Shown: positions 24,585 to 33,456, numbered from the stretch's first letter. The stretch is 64,000 nucleotides of DNA from Rhodoluna limnophila (GCF_005845365.1 NZ_CP040509.1:1302001-1366000); one strand, 5' to 3'. The notes: generated by a model from the letters alone, not told the origin. Numbers and translations: made by a program.

Positions 24585-25796
24585 TTACTTCTTTGCTGAG
24601 GTGGTGCCTGCAACAGGCTCAACGGTTACCCACTGCTTTGATTCGGCTGATTTTTCTGCAGCTGAGATCACACGGGCTGATGCAACGGCATCGTGAATGT
24701 TTGAGTTCAATGACTTGCCACCGATGTAAGACTCAAGGAACTTGCGTGCCTCGATGGTCTTTAGGTCGTCGTAGCCCATGCCGGTGCCGGCACCAGGCTG
24801 GAAGTTTGCGAAGTCGCCAAAACCAGGCGCAACCATTACGCGCTGGTAACCAAGGTGGTCGCCGCGGCGTCCAATAGCAACCTGAAGCTCGTTCATGCGC
24901 TCAAAGTCCCACTTCAATGAGCCCTCGGTGCCATAAATTTCAAAGTTGTAGCTGGCGCGTGGGCCAACGGCAACACGAGATGCCTCTAGAGTGCCAAGAG
25001 CACCGGCTGCAACTGCGTCATCAGCAAACCGAACCAGCATGCCTCCATAGTCTTCGTTCTCTACCGGGCCCTTCTCGCCACCTTCGATAACGTCAAAGTG
25101 GGTACCCACACCCATCTGCTGAATTGGTCGCTCAGTGTAAACAGTCTTGGTGAATGCCGAAACCTCGGCAATTGGGCCAACCACGTAGTGCATTAGGTCA
25201 GCAAGGTGACCCATCAGGTCACCCAGCACGCCGCTACCGGCTAGCTTGCGAACAAATCTCCATGACAGTGCGCCGTTTGGCTCTGATGAGTAGTCGGCAA
25301 AGAAGGTTCCGCGAAGGTTTGTAATGCGGCCAAGTTGGCCCTCAGCGATGATCTTCTTGGCGTGCTCAACGGCTGGTGCATTGCGATAGTTGAAACCGAT
25401 GGTTGAAACCACACCAGCTTCGTTCGCAGCAGCTTCAACGGCCTCGGTCTCTTCGGCACCGCGGCCAACTGGCTTTTCAATCCAGAATGCCTTGCCAGCC
25501 TTTGCTGCTGCAATACCGATCTCAGCGTGCAAGAAATTTGGTGCACAGATAGATACGACTTCTACATCTGGGTGATTCAGAACATCGTGGTAATCCAGAG
25601 TGCCCTGCTCGTAACCCAAAACATTCACAGCGTAGTCAACACGATCCTGCGCGGTGTCGGCAGCAATGATTAGTCGTGGCTTAATGCCAAGTTCTGGGTA
25701 GACAACCGGCACTGACTGGTAGGCACGGCTGTGTACTTTACCCATCCAGCCAACACTGATTAGGCCAACGCCAACGGTGCGAGGTGTATTTGACAT
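24585..25796 (-). CDS. Gfo/Idh/MocA-family oxidoreductase (second in the iol operon region)
   Basis: This 403-aa enzyme has the Rossmann start GVGLISVGWMGKVHSRAYQSV, the EKP motif (FWIEKPVGRG) and GDLMGHLADLMHYVVGPI in the substrate domain. It is related to scyllo-inositol dehydrogenases and similar enzymes of cyclitol catabolism. It is longer than IolG (335 aa) and resembles the 401-aa paralogue encoded at 17190-18395. It probably handles another inositol stereoisomer or a pathway intermediate. It lies within the iolD-iolE operon. Confidence 0.82.
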   Translation of the reverse strand: MSNTPRTVGVGLISVGWMGKVHSRAYQSVPVVYPELGIKPRLIIAADTAQDRVDYAVNVLGYEQGTLDYHDVLNHPDVEVVSICAPNFLHAEIGIAAAKAGKAFWIEKPVGRGAEETEAVEAAANEAGVVSTIGFNYRNAPAVEHAKKIIAEGQLGRITNLRGTFFADYSSEPNGALSWRFVRKLAGSGVLGDLMGHLADLMHYVVGPIAEVSAFTKTVYTERPIQQMGVGTHFDVIEGGEKGPVENEDYGGMLVRFADDAVAAGALGTLEASRVAVGPRASYNFEIYGTEGSLKWDFERMNELQVAIGRRGDHLGYQRVMVAPGFGDFANFQPGAGTGMGYDDLKTIEARKFLESYIGGKSLNSNIHDAVASARVISAAEKSAESKQWVTVEPVAGTTSAKK

Positions 25797-25799
25797 GTT

Positions 25800-26567
25800 C
25801 TACTTTCTGATTTCGGTTACTGCGTCTGAAATTGCTTTTGCCATCAGTGTTGAATCTGAACCAATGGCAATAAATCTAAAACCCATCTCTACATAGGTGC
25901 GTGCGATGCTCGTGTCGGACGCCAAAATACCCGCGACTTTTCCGTGGGCCGCGGCGGCAGCAAGCACCTTGCTCAGTGCGTCTTGAAAAATTGGGTTCTT
26001 GAAGTCTCGCGGAACACCAAGTGCAAAGCTCAAATCCAGCGGCCCCACGAATAGGGCATCCACTCCAGAAATTGCCGCGATCTGCTCAACTTGGGCTAGC
26101 GAACTCAATGTTTCAATCTGAATGATGCATGCGGCCTTGCTCTGTGGCTGAAGCGCATCGATGTCTCTACCCCAGGCAACAGCGCGATTATATGTTGCAA
26201 CACCGCGGTCACCATTCGGCGGGTAACTCATGTGCTTCACAGCCTCTTGAACCTGAGCAACCGAGTCAACCCGAGGCACCATCACGCCTGCAACACCGGC
26301 ATCAAGGGCGCGTCCGATGCGAATGCGCTCCGCCGATTCCACGCGAACCAATGTCGGTACGCCGTAGCCACCAGAGGCAACCACAGTTGGCGAGACCTGC
26401 TCTTCGCCGCCACCGCCGTGCTCGAGGTCTAGAAGAACCCAGTCAACGCCGTTCACTGCTGCAACCTCTGCGGCCAAAGGTGAGGCCAATCCCAAGAAGG
26501 TGCCAACGGTTAGTTGACCCTGCTTAAGGGTTTCTAAGAAGCCGCCGCGGCTCAGTGGAGATGCCAT
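25800..26567 (-). CDS. HpcH/HpaI-family aldolase
   Basis: This 255-aa class II aldolase has FLGLASPLAAEVAAVNGVDWVLLDLEHGGGG near the start, VPRVDSVAQVQEAVKHMSYPP, the metal-binding QIET stretch, and GVDALFVGPLDLSFALGVP. Such enzymes cleave 4-hydroxy-2-oxo acids into pyruvate or hydroxypyruvate and an aldehyde. The start ATG shares one base with the iolD stop (TAATG), so translation is coupled. Canonical inositol catabolism uses IolJ instead, and no iolJ is found here. The true substrate is unknown. Confidence 0.87.
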   Translation of the reverse strand: MASPLSRGGFLETLKQGQLTVGTFLGLASPLAAEVAAVNGVDWVLLDLEHGGGGEEQVSPTVVASGGYGVPTLVRVESAERIRIGRALDAGVAGVMVPRVDSVAQVQEAVKHMSYPPNGDRGVATYNRAVAWGRDIDALQPQSKAACIIQIETLSSLAQVEQIAAISGVDALFVGPLDLSFALGVPRDFKNPIFQDALSKVLAAAAAHGKVAGILASDTSIARTYVEMGFRFIAIGSDSTLMAKAISDAVTEIRK

Positions 26568-28540
26568 TAGTAGTGGAATCTCTGAGTCTTGAGACCGGCG
26601 TTGTAGTCATCTGCGGTTGCCTGAATCCAAGGTGAGTTCTCGTGTACCTCGGCTGGCGCGACGTCCCACCAAACTTCAGAAGCAGGGAGGTTAGCGTGAG
26701 GAATGGTTGGCACCACAATCACAACTGGGCCTGATTCCTCGCGGGTGTCATCAAGCACCTTGGCGAATTCGGCAGTGGTGGTTGGGCGGAATGCCTTGGC
26801 ACCCATACCCTCAGCCATCTTCACGATGTCTAGGAACAGGTAGTCGCCCTCAAGACGAGGAGCCTTTCCGCCATTTTGAGCAGACTCGGTAACTACCGGG
26901 CCATCCTGACGGTAACGGAACTCGTTGCCGAAGCTGTTGCCCACTCGCCACATCTGTAGGCGGCGAATCACTTGGTAGCCGTGGTTTTCAGAAACCACGA
27001 TGGTCAGTGGCAAACGCTCCTGAGCCGCGGTCACCAATTCAGTTGGTGCCATAGTCCAGGTTCCGTCACCAATGAAGGTGGTGACGCGGTTTGCTGGGTT
27101 TGGGTTTGCTAGGCGAACACCGATGGCCGCTGGCAACTCGTAACCCATGCAAGAGAAACCAAACTCAAGGTGCGCAAAGCGGCCTTCAGTTGCATCCCAG
27201 ACTTTCTGCACGTCTCCAGGAGGACCACCCGCACCGGCGATGATTACGTCACCCGAGCGGCTGTGGTTCTGCAGCACGCCAAGCAACTGACCCTGGGTCA
27301 TGGTCGCATCGGTGTCTTCAGAGAATGCCGGGTCAAGGGTTGACTTGTCGAAGGTGTAGTTGACATCAAGAGCTGCGTTGCGGGCCTTTACCCAAACCGC
27401 GTTCTTCTCAACAACTTCTTGAGTCCATTCTGCAGGCACTTTATAACCAGAAACCGCCTTGGTTAGCGCTGCGAGGGCAAGCTTTGCGTCGGCCACGATC
27501 GTGGTTGCACCCTGCTTGATGCCGTCAAATTCGGAGACGTTGATTGACACGAACTTGACATCTGGGTTCTTGAAAATTGACTGCGATGCAGTGGCAAAGT
27601 CTGTCAAGCGAGTACCAACGTGAATGATTAGATCCGCTTTGTTGGCCAACTTGTTGGTTTCAGGTGAACCCTCAAGACCAATTCCCCAGGCCGCCCAGTC
27701 AGCCTTCTTTTGGACGGCACCCTTGCCACCAAAAGTCTCGGTTACTGGAATACCGGTTGCATCGGCAAGAGCCTCAAGTTCTGCGGTTGCGTTTGAGTAG
27801 ATGACTCCTCCACCGGCAATAATCAGTGGGTTCTTGGACTGCTTGATGGCTGCAGCAACTTCTGCAACTTCGTCAAGGCTTGGCTCTGGGCGGCGAATCT
27901 TCCAGTCGTGCGGCTCAAAGAAACTCTTCGGAAAATCAAATGCGTGCGACTGGACATCCTGTGGCAAAGAAATTACTACTGCACCGGTTTCAACCGGGTT
28001 TGCCAAAACACGGAATGCCTTTGGCAATGAATAAAGCAACTGCTCTGGTCGGTTGATTCGGTCAAAGAATCGCGAAACCGGGCGGAAAGCGTCGTTCACA
28101 GTTAGATCTGGTGCGGTTGGGTTTTCTAGCTGCTGCAGCACTGGGCCTTGGCGGCGAGTTGCATAGGTGTCGCCAGGCAGTAGCAAAAGAGGAATCCGAT
28201 TAACTGTCGCGGTACCTGCTGCAGTCACAAGGTTGAGGGCACCCGGACCAATCGATGCGGTAACAGCAATCACCTGAGTGCGGCGGGTCTGCTTGGCAAA
28301 AGCTGTTGCGGCGTGACCAAGCGCCTGCTCGTTGCGGCCCTGAACAAATGGAAGCTCATCACTCAGCTGGTCGAGGGCCTGACCGAGGCCGGCCACGTTT
28401 CCGTGGCCAAAAATGCCCATCGCTGCCGGAACAAAACGCTTGCGAACACCATCGGTTACTGAATACTGAGCCGCGATGTACTTTACAACCGCCTGTGCAA
28501 CTGAAAGGCGGATTGTTTCTCCGTAGTTTGGATCAACCAT
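26567..28540 (-). CDS. iolD: 3D-(3,5/4)-trihydroxycyclohexane-1,2-dione hydrolase
   Basis: This 657-aa thiamine-diphosphate enzyme opens the ring of the dione to 5-deoxy-D-glucuronate. IolD marks include GHGNVAGLGQAL (N-terminal), VTASIGPGALNLVTAAGTATVNRIPLLLLPGD and a ThDP/Mg motif near GDGTWTMAPTELV, with SENHGYQVIRRLQ in the C-terminal part. The ATG at 28540 with AGAGGAAAG upstream gives a normal-length protein, and extending to 28687 adds an unrelated tail. It sits behind the aldehyde dehydrogenase gene and overlaps the aldolase gene by one base. Confidence 0.93.
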   Translation of the reverse strand: MVDPNYGETIRLSVAQAVVKYIAAQYSVTDGVRKRFVPAAMGIFGHGNVAGLGQALDQLSDELPFVQGRNEQALGHAATAFAKQTRRTQVIAVTASIGPGALNLVTAAGTATVNRIPLLLLPGDTYATRRQGPVLQQLENPTAPDLTVNDAFRPVSRFFDRINRPEQLLYSLPKAFRVLANPVETGAVVISLPQDVQSHAFDFPKSFFEPHDWKIRRPEPSLDEVAEVAAAIKQSKNPLIIAGGGVIYSNATAELEALADATGIPVTETFGGKGAVQKKADWAAWGIGLEGSPETNKLANKADLIIHVGTRLTDFATASQSIFKNPDVKFVSINVSEFDGIKQGATTIVADAKLALAALTKAVSGYKVPAEWTQEVVEKNAVWVKARNAALDVNYTFDKSTLDPAFSEDTDATMTQGQLLGVLQNHSRSGDVIIAGAGGPPGDVQKVWDATEGRFAHLEFGFSCMGYELPAAIGVRLANPNPANRVTTFIGDGTWTMAPTELVTAAQERLPLTIVVSENHGYQVIRRLQMWRVGNSFGNEFRYRQDGPVVTESAQNGGKAPRLEGDYLFLDIVKMAEGMGAKAFRPTTTAEFAKVLDDTREESGPVVIVVPTIPHANLPASEVWWDVAPAEVHENSPWIQATADDYNAGLKTQRFHY

Positions 28541-28557
28541 TTTGTTGCTTTCCTCTT

Positions 28558-30000
28558 CTAGTTCCACGCTTGGCCGTGCATGATCACGGTTTTCACTTCG
28601 GTCATTTCGGCAATTGCTGAACGCAGGCCTTCTTTTCCAATTCCGCTGGACTTGACTCCGCCATAAGGCATTAGGTCTGCCCGCCACAGTTGAGTCCAGT
28701 TGATGTGCACAACGCCGGACTCAATCTCGCGCATGGCCTGAATTGCAGAGTTCATGTTGTGGGTAAAGACCCCGGCGCCAAGGCCATAGATTGTGCTGTT
28801 TGCTAACTGAATAGCGTGATTGATGTCTCGAGCTGAACTCACTGCCACGGCCGGGCCAAAAAGTTCATCCTGAGCAAAAGCAGAGTAAGGATCAACGTTG
28901 GTCACAATTGCCGGCTGAATCACTGTGCCGTCTTGTTCACCTCCGGTAAGCAATTTGGCTCCGTCTTTGACTGCCTGGCTTATCGCGGCTGAGACTCGGT
29001 CAGCCTCAGCCTTTGAAATCAGTGTTCCCACCTTGGTGTCGGCTGCCAGTGGGTCGCCAACTTTGATGGCCTCAACCTTTGGCTGAAGTGCTGCCAAAAA
29101 GTCTCCCATGATGGATTCTTCGACGATGATTCTCTGTGCTGAGATGCACACCTGCCCAGCATTGATGTACCCGCCCAAAGAAATCGCGTTAGCCGCGTAT
29201 TCAATGTCGGCGTCCTTCAGAACCACAACCGGCCCCGATGCTCCTAGCTCTAGCGAGAGTTTCTTGACACCGGCGGTTCGTGAGATGTGCTCGCCGGTCT
29301 TGGTTGAACCGGTGAACGACACCTTGCGAACACGTGCGTCAGAAACTAGTGCATCGCCAAGAAGGCCTCCTGAGCCAGTCAGTACTGACAGAACTCCCTC
29401 TGGTAACCCTGCATCGATAAAGCATTGAGCCAACGCGATTGCAGTTAGCGGGGTTGCCCTTGCTGGCTTAAGCACTACCGAGTTGCCAGCAGCCAGCGCC
29501 GGAGCGAGTTTGTGCAGCACCAAAAGCGCTGGGTAGTTGAATGGGGTGATTGCAACGACAACACCTACCGGCTGCTTGATTGTGAATCCAACCTTGTCAA
29601 AGCCAGTGCCCTTATTTGCGTCCAGAGGCAGAGTTTCGCCGTAAAGCTGAGATCCCTCATAGGCAGCCAAGCGAATAATCTCACCGGAACGGCTGGCTTC
29701 ACCGCGAGCCTCGATGAGGCTTTTGCCATTTTCTGCACTGATAATTTGAGCCATAGTCTCTTGGCGCTCGTCGGCGAGGGCTGCTGCCTTGAGCATGATG
29801 GCAAATCGTTCATGGGCAGGTGTGCGGCGCCAAACTTCGAATCCAGAAACGGCTGCGTCTAGAGCAAGATTCACATCGTTTAGGTCAGCGGTGGCAACTT
29901 CGGCAACGACGCGATTGTCGAAGGGGGACCTAACCTCTTCGAATGCGCCTGACTTTGAGGGCACATCGCGCCCACCAATAATTAGGTTCTTACGCTCCAT
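28558..30000 (-). CDS. NAD(P)-dependent aldehyde dehydrogenase
   Basis: This 480-aa ALDH-superfamily enzyme has the catalytic Cys in YINAGQVCISAQR, the general-base Glu in LSLELGASGP and the cofactor-contact VSFTGSTKTGEH. The C-terminal ADLMPYGGVKSSGIGKEGL resembles lactaldehyde and non-phosphorylating GAPDH-like ALDHs more than the methylmalonate/malonate-semialdehyde type (MmsA/IolA). It is the first gene of the iolD-iolE operon, after a LacI operator. The ATG at 30000 is preferred. Its substrate is probably an inositol-derived aldehyde, by inference. Confidence 0.85.
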   Translation of the reverse strand: MERKNLIIGGRDVPSKSGAFEEVRSPFDNRVVAEVATADLNDVNLALDAAVSGFEVWRRTPAHERFAIMLKAAALADERQETMAQIISAENGKSLIEARGEASRSGEIIRLAAYEGSQLYGETLPLDANKGTGFDKVGFTIKQPVGVVVAITPFNYPALLVLHKLAPALAAGNSVVLKPARATPLTAIALAQCFIDAGLPEGVLSVLTGSGGLLGDALVSDARVRKVSFTGSTKTGEHISRTAGVKKLSLELGASGPVVVLKDADIEYAANAISLGGYINAGQVCISAQRIIVEESIMGDFLAALQPKVEAIKVGDPLAADTKVGTLISKAEADRVSAAISQAVKDGAKLLTGGEQDGTVIQPAIVTNVDPYSAFAQDELFGPAVAVSSARDINHAIQLANSTIYGLGAGVFTHNMNSAIQAMREIESGVVHINWTQLWRADLMPYGGVKSSGIGKEGLRSAIAEMTEVKTVIMHGQAWN

Positions 30001-30040
30001 TGCGATTTCTACCTTTTTTCGATGCAAAAGCTCCAATATT

Positions 30041-30054
30041 TTGGAACGGTCCAA
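30041..30054. promoter_or_regulatory. LacI-type operator of the seven-gene iol operon
   Basis: TTGGAACGGTCCAA begins the leader of the ALDH gene and lies directly downstream of the -10 box (30055-30060). A bound repressor would block transcription initiation. Confidence 0.8.
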
Positions 30055-30083
30055 TTTTTACCGGCAAACTAAGTTCATGTCAA
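30055..30083 (-). promoter_or_regulatory. promoter of the seven-gene iol operon
   Basis: On the minus strand TTGACA (30083-30078) and TAAAAA (30060-30055) are spaced 17 nt apart. The operator TTGGACCGTTCCAA follows immediately. The -35 box is a perfect consensus match. Confidence 0.65.
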
Positions 30084-30097
30084 ATCATTGGAGGAAA

Positions 30098-31129
30098 TTA
30101 GTTATTTCGAGCGGTCAGCGTTGACTCACGGGCAACCAGTTTTGGCAATAGCAAAAACTCTTGTCCCTTGTGCGCATCAGCAAGTTCGTTATCCGCCAGC
30201 AGTTCAGCAGCTTTGTGAGCAATCGCTTCTTTTTCAGGCTCGATTGAAGTCAGAGAAACCTTGCTGAGTGCAGAGATGTAGACGTTGTCGTAACCGGTTA
30301 GCGCAACTTTAATGCCGCCCGCTTCAATCTCCTGGTCAATTGCCTCTTGTGCTCCGATGGCAATGATGTCGTTGAAGGCGATAATCGCGGTTGGCTTATC
30401 TGGCTTGCTCAATACCAATTTGGCTGCGGCATAACCACCGGCTTCTGTGCGGTCACACTGTTCGAAGAAGATTTGGTCAGCCAAGCCAGCGTCAACCATG
30501 GCTTTCTCGTAGGCAGCGTGACGACTCACCGAAACCACTTCGTCATAGGCACCGATGTAAGAAATCTTCTTGTGACCTAGGCCCATTAGGTGCTTGACCA
30601 CCAAACGCATGCCTTCTCGGTCATCGCTGCGCACAGTTATTGCGCGCGGCAGTTGGGTTGCAATACCTGTGGTCATGACCACTGGAACATTTGCGGGGAC
30701 CGACTTGAGAGCCTTGTAGTCTGGCAAGCCTCCGACCAACATGATGCTGCGCGGACGAAGATCAAGAACTGAATTTACTGTCGATGCCTCCAGCACCTTC
30801 TTGCCATTGCGCTCACTGATAACCGCTGCGGCCATGACAGTGTTGATGCCCTTTTCGAGTAGAGCCTGGCGCGTGAAGTCGGCAATCTCTGTGAAAAGTG
30901 GGTTGTGCAGGTCGGCCACAATCATGGCCACAAAGTTTGCTGACCCCGATGACAGTGAGCGTGCCCAGAGGTTTGGAGTAAAGCCCAACTTTTTGGCAGC
31001 CGCCAAAACCTTATCGCGGCGCTCTTGACTCACCCCGGTCTCACCGGCAAATACCAACGAGACCAAGGACTTCGATACACCGGCTTCGGCGGCTACGTCA
31101 CGAATGGTTGGGCGCTTGGTAACAGACAC
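30098..31129 (-). CDS. LacI-family transcriptional regulator (regulator 2)
   Basis: This 343-aa protein has a LacI HTH (TIRDVAAEAGVSKSLVSLVFAGE, from about residue 8) and a sugar-binding-like C-terminal domain (FVAMIVADLHNPLFTEIADF and onward). The GTG at 31129 with AGGAG 4 nt upstream fits the domain start. The long N-terminal extension to 31315 is probably not translated. It lies between the ALDH-led operon and the second ABC transporter, and both flanking promoter regions carry the operator TGGAACGGTCCA, so it is the likely repressor of both. Confidence 0.87.
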   Translation of the reverse strand: MSVTKRPTIRDVAAEAGVSKSLVSLVFAGETGVSQERRDKVLAAAKKLGFTPNLWARSLSSGSANFVAMIVADLHNPLFTEIADFTRQALLEKGINTVMAAAVISERNGKKVLEASTVNSVLDLRPRSIMLVGGLPDYKALKSVPANVPVVMTTGIATQLPRAITVRSDDREGMRLVVKHLMGLGHKKISYIGAYDEVVSVSRHAAYEKAMVDAGLADQIFFEQCDRTEAGGYAAAKLVLSKPDKPTAIIAFNDIIAIGAQEAIDQEIEAGGIKVALTGYDNVYISALSKVSLTSIEPEKEAIAHKAAELLADNELADAHKGQEFLLLPKLVARESTLTARNN

Positions 31130-31143
31130 GATTCTCCTGATTT

Positions 31144-31163
31144 TGGACATGTCCACGTGGACA
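31144..31163. promoter_or_regulatory. overlapping palindromes ahead of LacI regulator 2
   Basis: TGGACATGTCCA (31144-31155) and TGTCCACGTGGACA (31150-31163) overlap just upstream of the regulator 2 start. The first has the TGGA-N4-TCCA pattern of the other operators. This is consistent with autoregulation. Confidence 0.55.
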
Positions 31164-31213
31164 AAAAAACAGTACCACCGAACATGTTTAAGATTTCGGT
31201 TCAATAACGAATT

Positions 31214-31228
31214 TGTGGAACGGTCCAA
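31214..31228. promoter_or_regulatory. LacI-type operator upstream of the second ABC transporter
   Basis: TGTGGAACGGTCCAA contains the core TGGAACGGTCCA, identical to that at 20617 and 30041. It lies between LacI regulator 2 and the binding-protein gene (31331). Confidence 0.78.
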
Positions 31229-31330
31229 ATAATTTGAAATGTATTGACATACTGAAAAAGTCGTGGCCGCGTTCCCTTTGTTAGCGGCTGCACATCTAAA
31301 CAAGTAACTCATCAATGACGAGAGGCAACA

Positions 31331-32308
31331 ATGTTCAAGAAGAAATTTGCAGCAATCGCTGCAGGTGCGGCTCTGACCGCATTGGCACTAGCTGGTTGTT
31401 CAGCTCCTGCCGCAGAAACCCCAGAAGCTGGCGCAAACAGCGACATCAAGATCTGTGTTTACACCCACGGTGACGGCGGTACCTTCTGGTCAGTAGCACA
31501 AAAGGGTGCCGAGGCAGCAGCAGCTGACCTAGGCGTCGAGCTTGACTACCAGGGCTCAACCAACGATGCAGCAAAGCAGGCTTCGACTATTGAAGCCGGT
31601 GTAGCAGCAGGTTGCGACGGTATCGCAGCTTCAGCACCAGACCCAGAGGCAATCAAGTCAGCTATGTTGGCTGCCGATGCAGCAGGCATCCCGACTGTAA
31701 CCATGAACTCAGGTTCAGCAGTATTCAAGGACCTAGGCGCATTCACCCACGTTGGTCAGGATGAAATCATCGCTGGTCGCGAGGCTGGCCTTAAGTTCAA
31801 CGAGCTAGGCGTAAAGCACGTTCTTTGCCCAATCCAGGAAGCTGGAAACGTTGGTCTTGAGGAGCGTTGTGCAGGTCTTGCAGAAACCTTCAACGGAAAG
31901 GCTGAGAACTTCAACCTTGACGGTGGTCTTGCTGACCTAACCGCAGCATCTGCAAAGCTACAGGCAGCTCTAACCGCTGACCCAACCATCGATGCAGTAT
32001 TTGCTTTGAACGCAGACATCGCAGCTAAGGCTGTTCTACCTGCAGCAGAAGCAGCTGGCGTTACCTTGAAGATCGGTACCGTTGACATGTCTCCTGAGGC
32101 ACTAGACGCAATTGCAGCTGGCACCATGGAGTTTGCAATTGACCAGCAGCAGTACGCACAGGGCTACCAGTCAGTAGTTCTATTGTTCCTAAACCTAACT
32201 AACGGACACGAGCTTGGCGGTGGCCTTCCTGTTTACACCGGCCCTGGCTTCGTAACTGCAGACAACGTAGCTCTAGTCAAAGAACTAGTAGCCGCAGGTA
32301 CTCGCTAA
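31331..32308 (+). CDS. sugar/inositol ABC transporter substrate-binding lipoprotein (system 2)
   Basis: This 325-aa binding protein has lipobox LAGC (Cys23), then SAPAAETPEAG and the type I fold start DIKICVYTHGDGGTFWSVAQKG. QGSTNDAAKQASTIEAGVAAGCDGIAA and the late MEFAIDQQQYAQGYQSVVLL fit RbsB-like binders. It is the first gene of the second CUT2-type system. It differs enough from the system 1 binder to suggest another ligand of the same group. The operator upstream links it to the iol regulon. Confidence 0.88.
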   Translation: MFKKKFAAIAAGAALTALALAGCSAPAAETPEAGANSDIKICVYTHGDGGTFWSVAQKGAEAAAADLGVELDYQGSTNDAAKQASTIEAGVAAGCDGIAASAPDPEAIKSAMLAADAAGIPTVTMNSGSAVFKDLGAFTHVGQDEIIAGREAGLKFNELGVKHVLCPIQEAGNVGLEERCAGLAETFNGKAENFNLDGGLADLTAASAKLQAALTADPTIDAVFALNADIAAKAVLPAAEAAGVTLKIGTVDMSPEALDAIAAGTMEFAIDQQQYAQGYQSVVLLFLNLTNGHELGGGLPVYTGPGFVTADNVALVKELVAAGTR

Positions 32309-32336
32309 TCCATAACAGTTAAGTTCAGTACTAACG

Positions 32337-32370
32337 ATGGTGGGTTAGGTTCTCCTAGCCCACCATCGCT
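32337..32370 (+). terminator. hairpin between binding-protein and permease genes (attenuator-like)
   Basis: CGATGGTGGGTTAGG-TTCT-CCTAGCCCACCATCG is a 15-bp stem with one G-U pair, 29 nt after the binding-protein stop. It has only a short C/T tail (CTTTCTG). It could partly terminate transcription or stabilise the binding-protein mRNA. Confidence 0.7.
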
Positions 32371-32418
32371 TTCTGACTGGCAACACCCATAGTTTCAAAT
32401 AACCAAGTTAGGTATCAC

Positions 32419-33456
32419 ATGACAAAGTCGTCAGCAGTGGATGAGCGCGTAAGAAGCGCCTCACTCCTCACCAAAATTCTGCGCCGCCCCGAATTCGGAG
32501 CCTTCCTAGGTGCAGTCGCAATTTTCGTAATGTTTGCAGCCACCGACACCACTGGCAACTTTGCCAACCTGAGCGGTATTTCTGGCTGGACAGACATCGC
32601 AGCCCCAATCGGAATCGTGGCCATCGCAGTAGCACTACTGATGATTGCCGGCGAGTTTGACCTTTCAACCGGTGTACTGGTTGGAACCACCGGTCTACTC
32701 ATCGGTATGTTGGTCACCGAAGTTGGTCTAGACATCTGGACCTCCATCGTGATTGCACTGCTTTTTGCTGGAACCGTTGGTTTCATCAATGGCTACGTTG
32801 TAGTCAAAACCAAGCTGCCTTCATTTATCGTGACCCTGGCAACGTTCTTTGTTCTCAAAGGTGCGAACATGGCGTTCACCAAGTCAGTTACCGGATCAGT
32901 CCGTGTAACCGGCACCGATAAAGCTGAAGGCTTTGAAGTAGCTGAGGCAATCTTTGCTTCGAAGATTGGTGAGCCTGGGTTCCAGATCTCAATCGTCTGG
33001 TGGATTGCCATCACAGTAATCGCAACCTTCGTGTTGACCCGCACCCGCTTCGGTAACTGGATCTTCGCGGTTGGTGGAGATGCCAACGCAGCTCGCAACG
33101 CGGGTGTGCCAGTCGACAAGACCAAGATCATCCTGTTTGTTTACACCGCTCTTTCTGCAGCTCTAGTCGGCATTATGTTTGTGCTTCGACTAAAGGGCAT
33201 GCAGGCAGGTCAGGGTGTTGGCCAGGAGTTCTACTACATCATCGCTGCAGCAGTTGGTGGCACCCTTCTTACCGGTGGTGCTGGTAGCGCAATCGGTGCT
33301 TCACTCGGTGCACTCATCATGGGTATGGCCTACATCGGTATTCCATTCTCACGTTGGGACTCTGACTGGACCTCAACCTTCCTTGGTGTGATTTTGTTCA
33401 CAGCTGTAATGATCAACACCTACATCGGACGTAAAGCAAAAGGCGGCAAAAAATGA
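32419..33456 (+). CDS. sugar/inositol ABC transporter permease (system 2)
   Basis: This 345-aa CUT2-type permease is paralogous to the system 1 permease: both begin with a hydrophilic stretch and RRPEFGA. It has [19 protein letters not shown], where the usual DLSVGS is DLSTGV, and [19 protein letters not shown] as coupling loop. About ten hydrophobic segments are present. The ATPase start overlaps its stop by 4 nt (ATGA). Confidence 0.9.
   Translation: MTKSSAVDERVRSASLLTKILRRPEFGAFLGAVAIFVMFAATDTTGNFANLSGISGWTDIAAPIGIVAIAVALLMIAGEFDLSTGVLVGTTGLLIGMLVTEVGLDIWTSIVIALLFAGTVGFINGYVVVKTKLPSFIVTLATFFVLKGANMAFTKSVTGSVRVTGTDKAEGFEVAEAIFASKIGEPGFQISIVWWIAITVIATFVLTRTRFGNWIFAVGGDANAARNAGVPVDKTKIILFVYTALSAALVGIMFVLRLKGMQAGQGVGQEFYYIIAAAVGGTLLTGGAGSAIGASLGALIMGMAYIGIPFSRWDSDWTSTFLGVILFTAVMINTYIGRKAKGGKK

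Noticed and set aside
28558-30000. MmsA/IolA (methylmalonate semialdehyde dehydrogenase)
   Set aside because: The catalytic and C-terminal motifs fit lactaldehyde or non-phosphorylating GAPDH-type ALDHs better, so the gene symbol was not given.
31130-31315. N-terminal extension of LacI regulator 2 to 31315
   Set aside because: It would run through the palindromic operator region, and the HTH domain begins after the GTG at 31129, which has a good Shine-Dalgarno.
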